The translations under genes and the position numbers were made by a program. From the NCBI RefSeq assembly GCF_004345365.1, contig NZ_SLVF01000002.1, positions 704,394-768,393 of the forward strand: a stretch of DNA of 64,000 bases, in the 5' to 3' direction. This stretch comes from Kribbella sp. VKM Ac-2568 (lineage in GTDB: Bacteria; Actinomycetota; Actinomycetes; Propionibacteriales; Kribbellaceae). Within the stretch, counting starts at the first letter, position 1, and each line of letters starts with the position of its first letter. Shown here in pieces: positions 1-8,477 of this stretch. Below the pieces are notes generated by a model. That model was given only the letters and a program-made list of their open reading frames with translations. It was not told the origin of the DNA and did not search any database.

Positions 1-1305
1 GGCGGGATCGACCTCCCCCAGATCCAGGTTCCAGCTGCCCGCTCCGGACGGCCCGAAGCGGTGACCGAGCGAACCGTTCGGCACCACGGGAAGGCCCGTC
101 CGGGAGTCCATCACGACAGTCCTGAAGTGTGCGTTCTCCTCGCCCTCGAAGGCGGGAAGGTCGGCTGCGGTGAGGAACTTGCCCGGCTGGTAGGTGCCGC
201 CGCCGTCTTCGTCGAGCTGGATCAGATACGGCAGATCCGTGTACGCCTTGCCGTACGCCGTGAAGTACGGCGTCTGCCGGTCGACGAAGAACTCCTTCAG
301 GATCACGTGTCCCATCGCCATCGCCAGAGCGCCGTCGGTTCCAGGTGCCGCCGGCAACCACTCGTCGGCGAACTTCACGTTGTCCGCATAATCGGGGGCG
401 ACGGCAACGACCTTCTGGCCGCGGTACCGCGCCTCGGCCATCCAGTGCGCGTCCGGCGTCCGGGTGACCGGCAGGTTGGACCCCCACATGATCAGGTAAC
501 CCGCGTCCCACCAGTCCCCCGACTCCGGGACATCCGTCTGGTCGCCGAAGACCTGCGGCGACGCGACCGGCAGATCGGCGTACCAGTCGTAGAACGACAG
601 CATCGTGCCGCCGATCAGCGAGGTGAACCGGGCTCCGGAGGCGTGCGAGACCATCGACATCGCCGGAATCGGCGAGAACCCGGCGATCCGGTCCGGTCCC
701 CACTTCTTCAGCGTGTGGACGTAGGCGGCGGCCACCATCTCGGTCGCTTCGTCCCAGCTCGCCCGCACCAGTCCGCCCTTGCCACGAGCAGCCTTGTACT
801 GGGCCGCGCGGGCCGGGTTGTCGACGATGTGCGCCCAGGCGGCCACCGGATCACCGTGCTGCGACTTGGCCTCCCGGTACATCTGCAGCAGCACACCCCG
901 GATGTAGGGGTAGCGGATCCGCGTCGGCGAGTAGGTGTACCAGGAGAACGCCGCGCCACGAGGGCAACCGCGCGGCTCGTACTCCGGTTTGTCCGGGCCC
1001 ACCGACGGATAGTCGGTCTGCTGGGTCTCCCAGGTGATGATGCCGTCCTTGACGTACACCTTCCAGGAGCAGGAGCCGGTGCAGTTCACGCCATGGGTCG
1101 ACCGCACCACCTTGTCGTGGCTCCATCGATCCCGGTAGAAGTCGTCGGCGCCGCGCCCTCCCTGCTTGTGCAGCGTCCGCAGATCGTCCGAGACCACCCC
1201 CTTGGTGAAGTAGCGGCGGGTGCGGACGAGTGCCTCGCTCAGCCCTCCGTCCAGACCGATCTCGCTGTCGCGCCGGTTCGGGTCCGGACGATCCCCAGTA
1301 CTCAT
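1..1305 (-). CDS. narG: Respiratory nitrate reductase alpha subunit, 5' part
   Basis: Catalytic subunit of the membrane-bound quinol-nitrate oxidoreductase, which reduces nitrate to nitrite with electrons passed through NarH and NarI. The window holds the first 435 codons; the gene runs off the left edge. The N-terminal FS0 cluster ligands are visible as H71, C75 and C79 in HGVNCTGSC plus C114 in RGCPRG, and the likely molybdenum ligand is D244 in DWYADLP, each 22 residues beyond its E. coli counterpart. The ATG at 1305 has GAAGGAC just upstream; an ATG 4 bases earlier (1309) is out of frame. It lies 27 bp after narK on the same strand, so the two are probably co-transcribed. No twin-arginine signal, as usual for cytoplasm-facing NarG. 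Confidence 0.97.
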   Translation of the reverse strand, partial: MSTGDRPDPNRRDSEIGLDGGLSEALVRTRRYFTKGVVSDDLRTLHKQGGRGADDFYRDRWSHDKVVRSTHGVNCTGSCSWKVYVKDGIITWETQQTDYPSVGPDKPEYEPRGCPRGAAFSWYTYSPTRIRYPYIRGVLLQMYREAKSQHGDPVAAWAHIVDNPARAAQYKAARGKGGLVRASWDEATEMVAAAYVHTLKKWGPDRIAGFSPIPAMSMVSHASGARFTSLIGGTMLSFYDWYADLPVASPQVFGDQTDVPESGDWWDAGYLIMWGSNLPVTRTPDAHWMAEARYRGQKVVAVAPDYADNVKFADEWLPAAPGTDGALAMAMGHVILKEFFVDRQTPYFTAYGKAYTDLPYLIQLDEDGGGTYQPGKFLTAADLPAFEGEENAHFRTVVMDSRTGLPVVPNGSLGHRFGPSGAGSWNLDLGEVDPA

Positions 1306-1332
1306 TCATTGTCCTTCGCTGGTCGGGTACCG

Positions 1333-2601
1333 CTATGCGTGGTGGAGGGCGTCCTGAGTGGCGCGGTTCGCCGTGTTCCTCACAATCGTCAGGGTGAGCA
1401 GCAGCGTCAAGGCCGCGGTGACCGAGAGCAACACGAGGCCGATGCCGTACGAGTCGGTGCGTCCGTAGACGTAGCCCATGATCAGCGGCGGGACGAACCC
1501 GCCGAGACCCCCGGCGGCGCCGACGAGGCCGGTCACTCCGCCGACCCGCGACGGATCGGTGACCTTGGCAACGAGTGCGAACGTCGCTCCGCTGCCGGCT
1601 CCGAGTGCTGCCGCCATCGCCAGGAACGCCACTGTGCCCACGTGCTCGAGCAGCGGGGTGGTTGCTGCGACGGCCGCGCCCGCGACGACGACCGAGTACG
1701 AGGCGGCCAGCACCGGGACGGGTCCGAGCCGGTCGGACAACCATCCACCCAGCGGGCGCATCAGCACCGCCACCACGACGAAGCCTGCCATCCTGTTGGC
1801 CGCGTCCGCGGCATCCAGTCCGTAGGCCGTCTTCAAGTACGACGGCAGGTAGACGGAGAAGGCGACGTATCCGCCGAATGCGACCGCGTACAGGATGCAG
1901 GCCTGCCAGCTGATCGGGAGCTTCGCATTGGCGACGAGTCGGGTAAGCAACGAACCAGCCGGCTGGGTCCGGCCGGGCGCGTCCCGAAGGAGCAACCAGG
2001 CAGCGACCGCGTAGAGCGCCAAGGCCAGGGCCGTGAGAAGGAACGGCGTTTGATGGCCCACCTTGCTGTACAGCTTGACCGTGGTCAGCGCGCTGATGGC
2101 CGTACCACCCATCCCCGCACCGAAGATGCCGATCGCCAGCCCACGGCGCTCAGGCGGGAACCAGGCGTTCACGAACGGCACACCCACAGCGAACGCGGTA
2201 CCGCCGATGCCGAGGAAGAAGCCGCCCAGCAGCAATGCGCCGAACGAGCGCAGACCGACGTATCCGATGAACAGGATCGGGATGATCGTGGCCGCCGAAA
2301 CCAGCGGGAACATCACCCGTCCGCCGAACCGGTCCGTCAGTGCCCCGACCGGGATCCGGCCGAGCGACCCCACCAGGACGGGCACAGCCACCAGAAGCGC
2401 CACGTCGGACTCCGACAGAGTCCCCAGCGTCCCCTCGGTCCGGAACAGCGGGCCGAGCGGGCTGAGCAGCGCCCACGCCCAGAAGTTCAGCGCGAATCCG
2501 AGGGTGGCGAGAGCCAGCATCAGCCAGGGCGATCTGGTAGCAGGTGGTGCGGAACCAATACCGTCGCCGGCCCCGGCGACACTCGCTCGACTCACGCTCA
2601 T
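1333..2601 (-). CDS. narK: Nitrate/nitrite MFS transporter NarK
   Basis: Twelve-helix major facilitator protein of about 422 residues that imports nitrate and/or exports nitrite for the adjacent nitrate reductase. The C-terminal half shows the glycine-rich nitrate-porter signature (GLVGAAGGLGGFVPP) and the N-terminal half the motif-A-like stretch GALTDRFGGR. The reading frame is open for 25 more codons upstream, but the ATG at 2601 is preceded by GGAGGAAAACG, a strong ribosome site, and fits the family N-terminus. It is the first gene of the nar unit. The palindromes at 2685-2736 lie in its presumed promoter region, consistent with oxygen or redox control. Confidence 0.95.
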   Translation of the reverse strand: MSVSRASVAGAGDGIGSAPPATRSPWLMLALATLGFALNFWAWALLSPLGPLFRTEGTLGTLSESDVALLVAVPVLVGSLGRIPVGALTDRFGGRVMFPLVSAATIIPILFIGYVGLRSFGALLLGGFFLGIGGTAFAVGVPFVNAWFPPERRGLAIGIFGAGMGGTAISALTTVKLYSKVGHQTPFLLTALALALYAVAAWLLLRDAPGRTQPAGSLLTRLVANAKLPISWQACILYAVAFGGYVAFSVYLPSYLKTAYGLDAADAANRMAGFVVVAVLMRPLGGWLSDRLGPVPVLAASYSVVVAGAAVAATTPLLEHVGTVAFLAMAAALGAGSGATFALVAKVTDPSRVGGVTGLVGAAGGLGGFVPPLIMGYVYGRTDSYGIGLVLLSVTAALTLLLTLTIVRNTANRATQDALHHA

Positions 2602-2684
2602 CGTTTTCCTCCGGTCGCCTGCGGTCGTTCTGATCTGCCGTAGACCGATCTGTCCCAGCATCTGGCATTTCCGCATCGGCCGGG

Positions 2685-2736
2685 AGGGCCCAGAGGTCCT
2701 GGACCGGAATGCCCAAGGTCCCGGGTCGCCGGGACC
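2685..2736. promoter_or_regulatory. Paired GGNCC-type palindromes between narK and the Acg-type gene
   Basis: Two inverted repeats sit in the divergent spacer. The first, AGGGCCCAGAGGTCCTGG (2685-2702), is imperfect. The second has perfect 8-bp arms GGTCCCGG (2717-2724) and CCGGGACC (2729-2736) around GTCG. They resemble sites at 8379 and 9994 near other stress genes and the general form of DosR/DevR-type boxes. Binding is inferred only. Confidence 0.45.
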
Positions 2737-2814
2737 GATGCCTCCTGTACCGCCGGTGCCGTGGCGTCGACGCTGGTGACCAGGTCATCGAGTCCGCGAG
2801 TTCCAGGAGCATCC

Positions 2815-3786
2815 GTGCGCGAGCAGAAGCTTTCCCGGCACCAGATCGACGTCCTGGTCGGATCCGCCATCGCGGCGCCGAGCATGCACAACACGCAGCC
2901 CTGGCGGTTCGGGATCGACGGCCCGGACATCGAGGTCTTTCTGGATCGATCACGAGCGCTGCCGGCCGAGGACCCGACGGGGCGAGCGTTGCTGATCGCG
3001 GCCGGCGCAGCGGTCTTCAACCTCAGATGTGCGGCCGCGTCTCTGGGCTTCGACAGCTGGTACCGCCTGGCCCCGGTACCCGAGGAGCCCGATCTGGTCG
3101 CCCGGATCATCGTCGCACCCACAGCGACACCGGACCCCGACCTCGCCGCGCTCCACCCGCAGGTCAGCCGACGTCATACCAGCCGTGAACCCGGGCGTCC
3201 GGCTGCTCTGACCGCGGAGGCCCGCGCCAGCTTGATCCACGCCGCACTGAGTGAGGGTGCCGACCTCTCCTGGCTGGCTCCGCAGGGCGCTCAGGACGCC
3301 TTGAGATCAGGTGCGACCGCCCTCCTCCACGGCTGGGCGGACCACGCGCGGACGGCCGAACGCGCGCGCTGGATCGGGGGCGAACGCAAAGAGGACGGCA
3401 TCCCCATCAGCGCTCTCGGACCTCGTCCGACCGTCTTCCCTCCGCCGGTGCGGGACCTCGGCGCCGGCCTACCCGGACGCGGCAGGTCCCGGAAGACCTT
3501 CGAGGACGATCCGGTGCTCGCCGTGCTGTCGACCGCCGCAGACGGGGCGGTTGACCGGTTGGTGGCGGGAATGGCGCTCGAGCGCGTCCTGCTCACGGTC
3601 ACCCAGAATGACGTCCAGGCATCGTTCCTCAACCAGGCCCTGGAGTACGACGACTCGCGCTCCGCGGTGCAGCAACTCACCGGCAGGCCGGGCTTCGCCC
3701 AGATGGTGATCCGTTTCAGCAACAGCCCGATCAGCGCCACCACTCCAAGGCGCACCATCGCCGACGTCCTCGCCCCCGATTCCTGA
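2815..3786 (+). CDS. Acg-family FMN-binding protein (nitroreductase fold)
   Basis: About 323 residues, related to the Mycobacterium tuberculosis Acg/Rv3131 group: degenerate nitroreductase-fold proteins that bind or sequester flavin and are typical of hypoxia regulons. The family hallmark APSMHNTQPWRF is near residue 25, and the C-terminal part carries the second nitroreductase-like half. The frame is open from 2761, but the GTG at 2815 has AGGAG five bases upstream and gives a normal N-terminus, so I prefer it. It is divergent from narK across a spacer with two palindromes, suggesting shared control with nitrate respiration. Enzymatic activity is unproven for the family. Confidence 0.85.
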   Translation: MREQKLSRHQIDVLVGSAIAAPSMHNTQPWRFGIDGPDIEVFLDRSRALPAEDPTGRALLIAAGAAVFNLRCAAASLGFDSWYRLAPVPEEPDLVARIIVAPTATPDPDLAALHPQVSRRHTSREPGRPAALTAEARASLIHAALSEGADLSWLAPQGAQDALRSGATALLHGWADHARTAERARWIGGERKEDGIPISALGPRPTVFPPPVRDLGAGLPGRGRSRKTFEDDPVLAVLSTAADGAVDRLVAGMALERVLLTVTQNDVQASFLNQALEYDDSRSAVQQLTGRPGFAQMVIRFSNSPISATTPRRTIADVLAPDS

Positions 3787-4084
3787 AACAGGTCCGACGC
3801 CCGGGAAACCGGGACCAAAGTCACCGGCGTAGCCCGATCACCTACATCGTGTCCCAGTTCACCAGCGAAGTGAGCGTCTACGACGTACACCACAACAACG
3901 GGAACTGGTACGACACCGGCTTCATACTCGGCGTCGCGACCGCGTTCTCGGGCGCTGGCAGGGCCGCCGCTCGCCGCCACCCCCGGCCGGCGAGCGAACT
4001 GATCCGTACTGTCCAGAATGCGGCAGCCGGGAACCGCGGCTATCGTCTGATAGATCGGGCAGCCCGCAGGGCAGGAGGCCTTAC
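3787..4084. other. Spacer with a doubtful peptide-like frame
   Basis: No firm gene. GGGACCAAAGTCACC at 3811-3825 resembles the GGGACC boxes elsewhere in the window. From a GTG at 3849 a plus-strand frame reads plausibly for about 40 residues (contains NNGNWYDTGFILGVATAF) before becoming a shadow of the next gene. It has no clear ribosome site, so it may be a gene remnant or chance. Confidence 0.3.
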
Positions 4085-4990
4085 ATGGATTTGGGCCGAG
4101 GGCCGGTCGCACAGACACAGTGGCTCGTGCGAACGATCGTCGCCAGCCGCACCGTCCGGATCACAGCACTCCTCGCCGCGGTCGGACTCTCGCTGTGGAA
4201 CGTCGACCGCGTTCCACACACCTCGGTCCTGCCTGCGATGGCCGGCTTGCTGCCGTTCGCCGTCGGCAAGTACTTGTTGTGCCCCTTGCGCTGGCACGCG
4301 CTGTCGAGAAGCGGCCGCTCGCGGCGCTGGCACCTCCGTGCTTATGCGGAGAGCGAGGTCCTCGGACTCGTCTCACCTTGGCACGCCGGCGCGGATCTGT
4401 GGCGGATCCACCGGCTGGAGCGCATCGGAGCACGGCGTCCGGCAGCTGTCTCCGAGGTCGCGCTCGATCGATTCGTCGGCGCCGTCGGGCTGGTGGTCGC
4501 CGTCGCGGTCTGTGGCGTGGCGATGCCCCGGGCCGTGCTCGCGGTCGCGCTGGGCGCCGCCGCTGTAGTCCTCGCGGCCGCCCTCGTCGTGAACCGCCGG
4601 CGGCCGGGCCTGGCCGGCCGCTGGCCGTGGCCGTCCCCAAAGATCTTCGCGATGGGTGTCCTGCTGTCGATCGGCTATCAGCTCACCATCCTCGGGTTGC
4701 TGATCGGGGCGATCAACGCGGTCGGCGACTCGGTGTCGGCGATGCAACTCGTCGCCATCTTCGGGGCCAGCCAGCTCGCCGGCGTGCTGCCCGGCGTCCA
4801 GGGGGCAAGTCCACGAGAGGGTGCTCTTGTCGCCGGTCTGGCCTCCATCGGTGTCTCGTGGACGGCCGCCTTCGGCGCGGTGGCGTTGACCGCGTTGCTC
4901 TATTGGATCCCGGCCCTGCTCCTGGGAGGCGGCGCGCTGCTCCTGCGGTGGCGTGGATGGTTCACCGAGCCGCAACCGGGTACTACGTGA
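4085..4990 (+). CDS. Lysylphosphatidylglycerol synthase-type transmembrane protein
   Basis: A 301-residue polytopic membrane protein resembling the flippase-like transmembrane half of MprF (LPG synthase TM / UPF0104 family), with seven or eight hydrophobic segments and conserved pieces such as ESEVLGLVSPWHAGADLWR and SQLAGVLPGVQGASPREGALVAG. The family flips lipids or moves polyprenyl-linked material; the substrate here is unknown. The ATG follows AGGAGG. Its stop overlaps the GTG of the next gene (GTGA at 4987-4990), so the two are translationally coupled, and pairing with a glycerophosphodiesterase suggests a joint role in phospholipid turnover. Confidence 0.8.
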   Translation: MDLGRGPVAQTQWLVRTIVASRTVRITALLAAVGLSLWNVDRVPHTSVLPAMAGLLPFAVGKYLLCPLRWHALSRSGRSRRWHLRAYAESEVLGLVSPWHAGADLWRIHRLERIGARRPAAVSEVALDRFVGAVGLVVAVAVCGVAMPRAVLAVALGAAAVVLAAALVVNRRRPGLAGRWPWPSPKIFAMGVLLSIGYQLTILGLLIGAINAVGDSVSAMQLVAIFGASQLAGVLPGVQGASPREGALVAGLASIGVSWTAAFGAVALTALLYWIPALLLGGGALLLRWRGWFTEPQPGTT

Positions 4991-5630
4991 CCCGCTTCCG
5001 GGTCGTCGTCGCGCACCGGGCCGGCAATGACCTCGGCTCGCTGCGGGACGCACTGGACGCAGGCGCCGATCTCGTCGAGGCCGACGTCCACGCGTCCGGG
5101 GGCGCCTGGAGATACGGCATCTGAAATCACTCGGACCGCGGTGGCTCTGGGATGAGGGGAGGTTCGTCCGCCGCCGCGACACACCATTGCTCGAGCTCAC
5201 AGAACTGCTGACGGCACTCGACGGCGACCCCCGGCTCCTGCTCGACCTGAAGGGAATCCATCCCCTTCTCGCCGGCAGACTCGCAGCCGCACTACGCGAG
5301 GCGCTGCCGAACGGCACAGTGACCGTATGCACGCAGCATTGGTGGATGCTCGAGGCGTTCCGCGAGTTGCCGCAGGTACGGCTCGTGCTGTCAGCGGGCA
5401 GCCGTCGCGGACTGCACCGGCTGCGAAGACGTCTCCGCACATTCCCGGCGTACGGAGCGTGCGTCCACCGCCGGTTGCTCACTCCAGAGATCGTCACCGA
5501 ACTCCGTCACGGCGCCGAGTTCGTCTTCACCTGGCCGGTGGACACCGAAGACGCGCTCCGGCACGCAACCCACCTCGCCGTGGACGGCGTAATCGGAAAG
5601 AACCTGCCCCTACTCGGCACCGCCGACTGA
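4987..5630 (+). pseudogene. Glycerophosphodiester phosphodiesterase-like gene with a frameshift
   Basis: Two frames together give one GDPD-like protein. The first, from the GTG at 4987, reads VVVAHRAGNDLGSLRDALDA and GADLVEADVHASGG, then runs to a stop at 5122-5124. The other frame supplies the continuation GRLEIRHLKSLGP, the phosphodiesterase-like LLLDLKG and a normal C-terminus ending at 5630. The switch falls at the five-G run 5098-5102, where one base more or less would restore a protein of about 214 residues. It overlaps the flippase-like gene by 4 bp. The gene is either recently inactivated or the base count in the G run is wrong. Confidence 0.75.
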
Positions 5631-5677
5631 CTCCGGCCTCCACTGCCGCACGGCTGGGGCCGACCCGGCAGTGCGGT

Positions 5678-5935
5678 TCAGGCCAGGGCGAGGAAGAGTT
5701 TCTCCAGTTTGGCCACGTCGATGTCGCTGTCCTCGTCGGCGAGACAGCGCTGCAGGCCGGTGGCGACGATGGCGTAGCCGGAGCGGGACAGCGCCTTGTT
5801 CACGGCGGCGAGCTGGGTGAGGACCGATTCGCAGTCGGCCCCCTCCTCCATCATCCGGATCACGCTGGCCAGGTGCCCGTTCGCGCGCTTCATCCGGGTG
5901 ATGATCGCCTTCATCTCGGTGGGTTCGAGGTCCAT
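5678..5935 (-). CDS. cstR: CsoR/CstR-family repressor, persulfide-sensor type
   Basis: An 85-residue all-helical repressor of the DUF156 (CsoR/RcnR/FrmR) family. Copper-sensing CsoR uses Cys-His-Cys; here C35 and C64 are 29 residues apart, as in the family, but the position four residues before the second Cys is G60 rather than His. That matches the CstR subgroup, which forms inter-subunit di- or polysulfide links with per- and polysulfides. It is divergent from a CstB-like persulfide dioxygenase with two G-tract operators in the spacer. The ATG at 5935 gives the usual family length. The persulfide role is inferred from residues plus context. Confidence 0.85.
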   Translation of the reverse strand: MDLEPTEMKAIITRMKRANGHLASVIRMMEEGADCESVLTQLAAVNKALSRSGYAIVATGLQRCLADEDSDIDVAKLEKLFLALA

Positions 5936-5974
5936 CGGTGTCCTGCCTTCTGATCGGGTCGCGCCGGGCGGCGC

Positions 5975-6023
5975 ATCCCCCCAGGGGGATATGCTACCTT
6001 GATCGGCATCCCCCCGGGGGGAT
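5975..6023. promoter_or_regulatory. Tandem CsoR/CstR-type G-tract operators
   Basis: Two 16-bp palindromic G-tract sites, ATCCCCCCAGGGGGAT (5975-5990) and ATCCCCCCGGGGGGAT (6008-6023), have centres 33 bp apart between the repressor and the CstB-like gene. This is the typical CsoR/CstR operator form and could control both divergent promoters. Confidence 0.8.
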
Positions 6024-6061
6024 CAGAGATTCGACGTGCCGTAGCCAGGGAGGACTCATCG

Positions 6062-7528
6062 ATGCGAGAGCCGGACAACGACGCCACCGTCGTGGGCATC
6101 CGCGAGTTGTGCGAGCACGGGCCCGTGGAGGAGGCGACCCGCCGCCCACCGGGACCGGAGCTGACCGTCCGCACCTTGGAGACTCCCTCGCTGGGTGACC
6201 GCAGCTACCTCGTTCACGATGGCGAGGTGGCGTTCGTCGTCGACCCCCAGCGCGACGTCGACCGGATCCTGACGATCCTCGACAGCGACGAGGTCCGGCT
6301 GACCCACGTCTTCGAGACACACATCCACAACGACTACGTCACCGGCGGCTTGGCGCTGGCGCGAGCCACCGGAGCGCAGTACCTGGTCAACGCCGACGAC
6401 GAGGTCTCCTTCGACCGCACCCCGATCCGCGACGGCGAGACCGTCGAGGTCGGCCAACGCATGCGTGTGCGGGCGATCCACACGCCCGGCCACACCTTCA
6501 CCCACCTGTCCTACGCGCTGACGGACGCCGGGCGGGGCAACGAGCCGATCGGGGTCTTCACCGGCGGGTCACTGCTGTACGGCGCGACCGGGCGCCCCGA
6601 CCTGCTGGGCGCAGAGAACACCGATGCACTGGTGCGCCACCAGCATGCCTCGGCCCACCGGCTGGCCGAAGCGCTTCCCGACGGGACCGGGGTGTACCCG
6701 ACCCACGGCTTCGGCTCCTTCTGCTCCGCCACCCAGTCCAACGCCACCGAGTCCACGATCGGGCAGGAGAGACGGACAAACCCGGTCCTGACGCAGGACG
6801 AGGAGACCTATGTCCGCGAACTGCTCGACGGTCTGGGCGCCTGGCCCGCCTACTACATCCACATGGGCCCGGCCAACGCCGCGGGCCCCGCAGCCCCCGA
6901 CCTGGGCCCACCCGAGCATGCCGATGCCACCGAGCTCCGCCGCCGGATCGAAGCCGGCGAGTGGGTCGTCGACCTGCGCAACCGCATCGCGTTCGCAGCC
7001 GGCCACGCTCGCGGCACCCTCAACTTCGGACTCGACGGCGCTTTCTCGACCTACCTCGGCTGGCTGATCGAGTGGGGCACGCCGGTGACCTTGCTCGGAG
7101 AGACTGCCGGCGACGTCGCCCAGGCGCAGCGTGAACTGGTCCGCATCGGTGTCGACCGGCCGGCGGCACACGCCACCGGCGGCCCGGAGCGGTGGGCCAC
7201 CGGCCCACAGGCGGCGTTCCCGACCGGCACTTTCGCCGACCTCGAGCAGGTCCGTCACCACCGCGACGTCGTCGTCCTGGACGTCCGCCGCACAGACGAG
7301 CATCGCTCCGCGCGGATCTCGGGTGCGGTCAACATCCCGATCCACGAACTGCCGCGCCGGCTGAACGAGGTCCCCGCCGGCGAGGTGTGGGTGCACTGCG
7401 CCGCCGGCTACCGCGCCTCGATCGCCGCGTCGTTCCTCGACGCCACCGGACGCACTCTCGTCGCGATCGACGACGACTTCCAGAACGCCGAGCAAGCCGG
7501 ACTCCAGTTGCTGCGACCCGAGGCCTGA
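6062..7528 (+). CDS. CstB-like persulfide dioxygenase-rhodanese fusion
   Basis: A 488-residue three-domain enzyme. Residues about 34-250 are a metallo-beta-lactamase-fold persulfide dioxygenase with the metal motif H87-I-H89-N-D91, followed by the histidines of HTPGHTFTH. Next comes a rhodanese-like domain without a catalytic Cys (EAGEWVVDLRNRIAFAAGHARG), then an active rhodanese with Cys in VHCAAGYRAS. The same order is found in staphylococcal CstB, which oxidises persulfides and yields thiosulfate. The frame is open from 5999, but that would start inside the operators. The ATG at 6062 has GGGAGGA eight bases upstream. It is likely derepressed by polysulfide through the divergent CstR-like protein. 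Confidence 0.9.
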   Translation: MREPDNDATVVGIRELCEHGPVEEATRRPPGPELTVRTLETPSLGDRSYLVHDGEVAFVVDPQRDVDRILTILDSDEVRLTHVFETHIHNDYVTGGLALARATGAQYLVNADDEVSFDRTPIRDGETVEVGQRMRVRAIHTPGHTFTHLSYALTDAGRGNEPIGVFTGGSLLYGATGRPDLLGAENTDALVRHQHASAHRLAEALPDGTGVYPTHGFGSFCSATQSNATESTIGQERRTNPVLTQDEETYVRELLDGLGAWPAYYIHMGPANAAGPAAPDLGPPEHADATELRRRIEAGEWVVDLRNRIAFAAGHARGTLNFGLDGAFSTYLGWLIEWGTPVTLLGETAGDVAQAQRELVRIGVDRPAAHATGGPERWATGPQAAFPTGTFADLEQVRHHRDVVVLDVRRTDEHRSARISGAVNIPIHELPRRLNEVPAGEVWVHCAAGYRASIAASFLDATGRTLVAIDDDFQNAEQAGLQLLRPEA

Positions 7529-7575
7529 CCAGCTCCGCCAAGCCCTGAACGAATCCCTGAAACAGGAGAAACACC

Positions 7576-7740
7576 GTGTGCCGAGCTGTCATCTGCAGGA
7601 CCTGCGCCAAGACCACCTGGGCCGGTTGCGGCCAGCACGTCGGACAGGTCAAGGCAATGGTCCCCGCCGACCAGTGGTGTCCCGGACACCCCAGGACCGA
7701 ACGTCAGGGCAGCCTGCTCCGCAAGCTCTTCGGCCGCTGA
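7576..7740 (+). CDS. Small cysteine-rich protein of the persulfide unit
   Basis: A 54-residue basic protein starting at GTG 7576 with AGGAG seven bases upstream. It contains two close Cys pairs (VCRAVICRTCAK), a further Cys in WAGCGQHV and CPGHP near residue 36, so a small zinc-binding fold is likely. It follows the CstB-like gene by 47 bp on the same strand, so is probably in its transcript. Similar short Cys proteins are, to my knowledge, frequent beside actinobacterial rhodanese genes, but I know of no assigned function. A metal or sulfane-sulfur carrier role would be conjecture. Confidence 0.75.
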   Translation: MCRAVICRTCAKTTWAGCGQHVGQVKAMVPADQWCPGHPRTERQGSLLRKLFGR

Positions 7741-7946
7741 CAGCGTCAGCGGCAACGGCTGTCGCCGGGTCCCGGACGGTCAGGCTGGAGCTCGCGGACG
7801 ACGGCTGGTTGCCGGAGGCAACCACGCAGTACCGCCTGCCGGCAGCGGATGTCGTCCACACCGGTCAGGCTCGCCAGCAGGGTCTGGCCGGCCGCTGCTC
7901 GGGGTCGTAGCCGAGCCGTACTTCGCCGCGATCGTGGCCGCACGCC

Positions 7947-8222
7947 TCAGCTGTGCAGACGGACGTGCTCCTTGGTGATCTGCTCGATGTCGCCGGCCGC
8001 GGCGTGGATCAACTCGTGGGACAGATTCGACAGCGCCCGCGCCACCGCGAGTTCGTCGCCGATCTCCGCGACCTCCGCGTCGTCCGGGTGCCGGTGTGCG
8101 GTGCCCCGTCCGACCAGGTGCGTCTCGTCGTTCGTGTGCAGCCGAGCCTCCGCATGGGTGATCCGCTCGTCCTCGTGCTCGTCGATGAAGATCTCGACGT
8201 TCCAGCGTCTGGTCGCAGTCAT
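7947..8222 (-). CDS. DUF1876 domain protein
   Basis: A 91-residue acidic protein of the actinobacterial DUF1876 family (MTATRRWNVEIFIDEHEDER..., then GDELAVARALSNLSHELI), predicted to fold as a small alpha/beta domain. Function unknown; genes of this family are common in stress and hypoxia clusters. The frame is open 14 codons further upstream, but the ATG at 8222 has GAGGACC directly before it and gives the family N-terminus. It is divergent from the acyltransferase-like gene at 8478, with palindromes at 8379-8417 between them. Confidence 0.8.
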   Translation of the reverse strand: MTATRRWNVEIFIDEHEDERITHAEARLHTNDETHLVGRGTAHRHPDDAEVAEIGDELAVARALSNLSHELIHAAAGDIEQITKEHVRLHS

Positions 8223-8378
8223 GGTCCTCGGCCTTTCTCGCTCGACAGACCTACTTCTTGCCATCGTCGGCCACCGCGGCGATCCGGCCTAGGGCCATCC
8301 GGTCCACAACACCAGGGAACTTCAGCCCTTTTCGCCGCCCGCCGGGTCCGGTCGCCGCCGCGTCACTCACCCGCAGCA

Positions 8379-8417
8379 GGGGTCGAAGGTCCCGCTTCGC
8401 AGGGACCGATCGGCCGG
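8379..8417. promoter_or_regulatory. GGGACC/GGTCCC-type palindrome upstream of 8478 gene
   Basis: GGGGTCGAAGGTCCC (8379-8393) is almost the exact reverse complement of GGGACCTTCGACCCT at 9994-10008. A second, weaker copy AGGGACCGATCGGCCGG follows at 8401-8417. The placement about 80 bp before the 8478 start fits an activator site of DosR/DevR type; binding is inferred. Confidence 0.5.
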
Positions 8418-8477
8418 TGCGGGCCGCAACGGCCAGGCACATGCTCGAAGTAGACAGATCCGATTGGAGGTGGGGTC

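Noticed and set aside
61..2643. An 860-codon open frame on the plus strand
   Set aside because: It is the antisense shadow of narG and narK. It is rich in Arg and His, has no domain and no ribosome site; the minus-strand genes explain the sequence.
7741..7946. Possible small gene between the Cys protein and DUF1876
   Set aside because: Frames are open on both strands, but none has a ribosome site plus a protein-like sequence.
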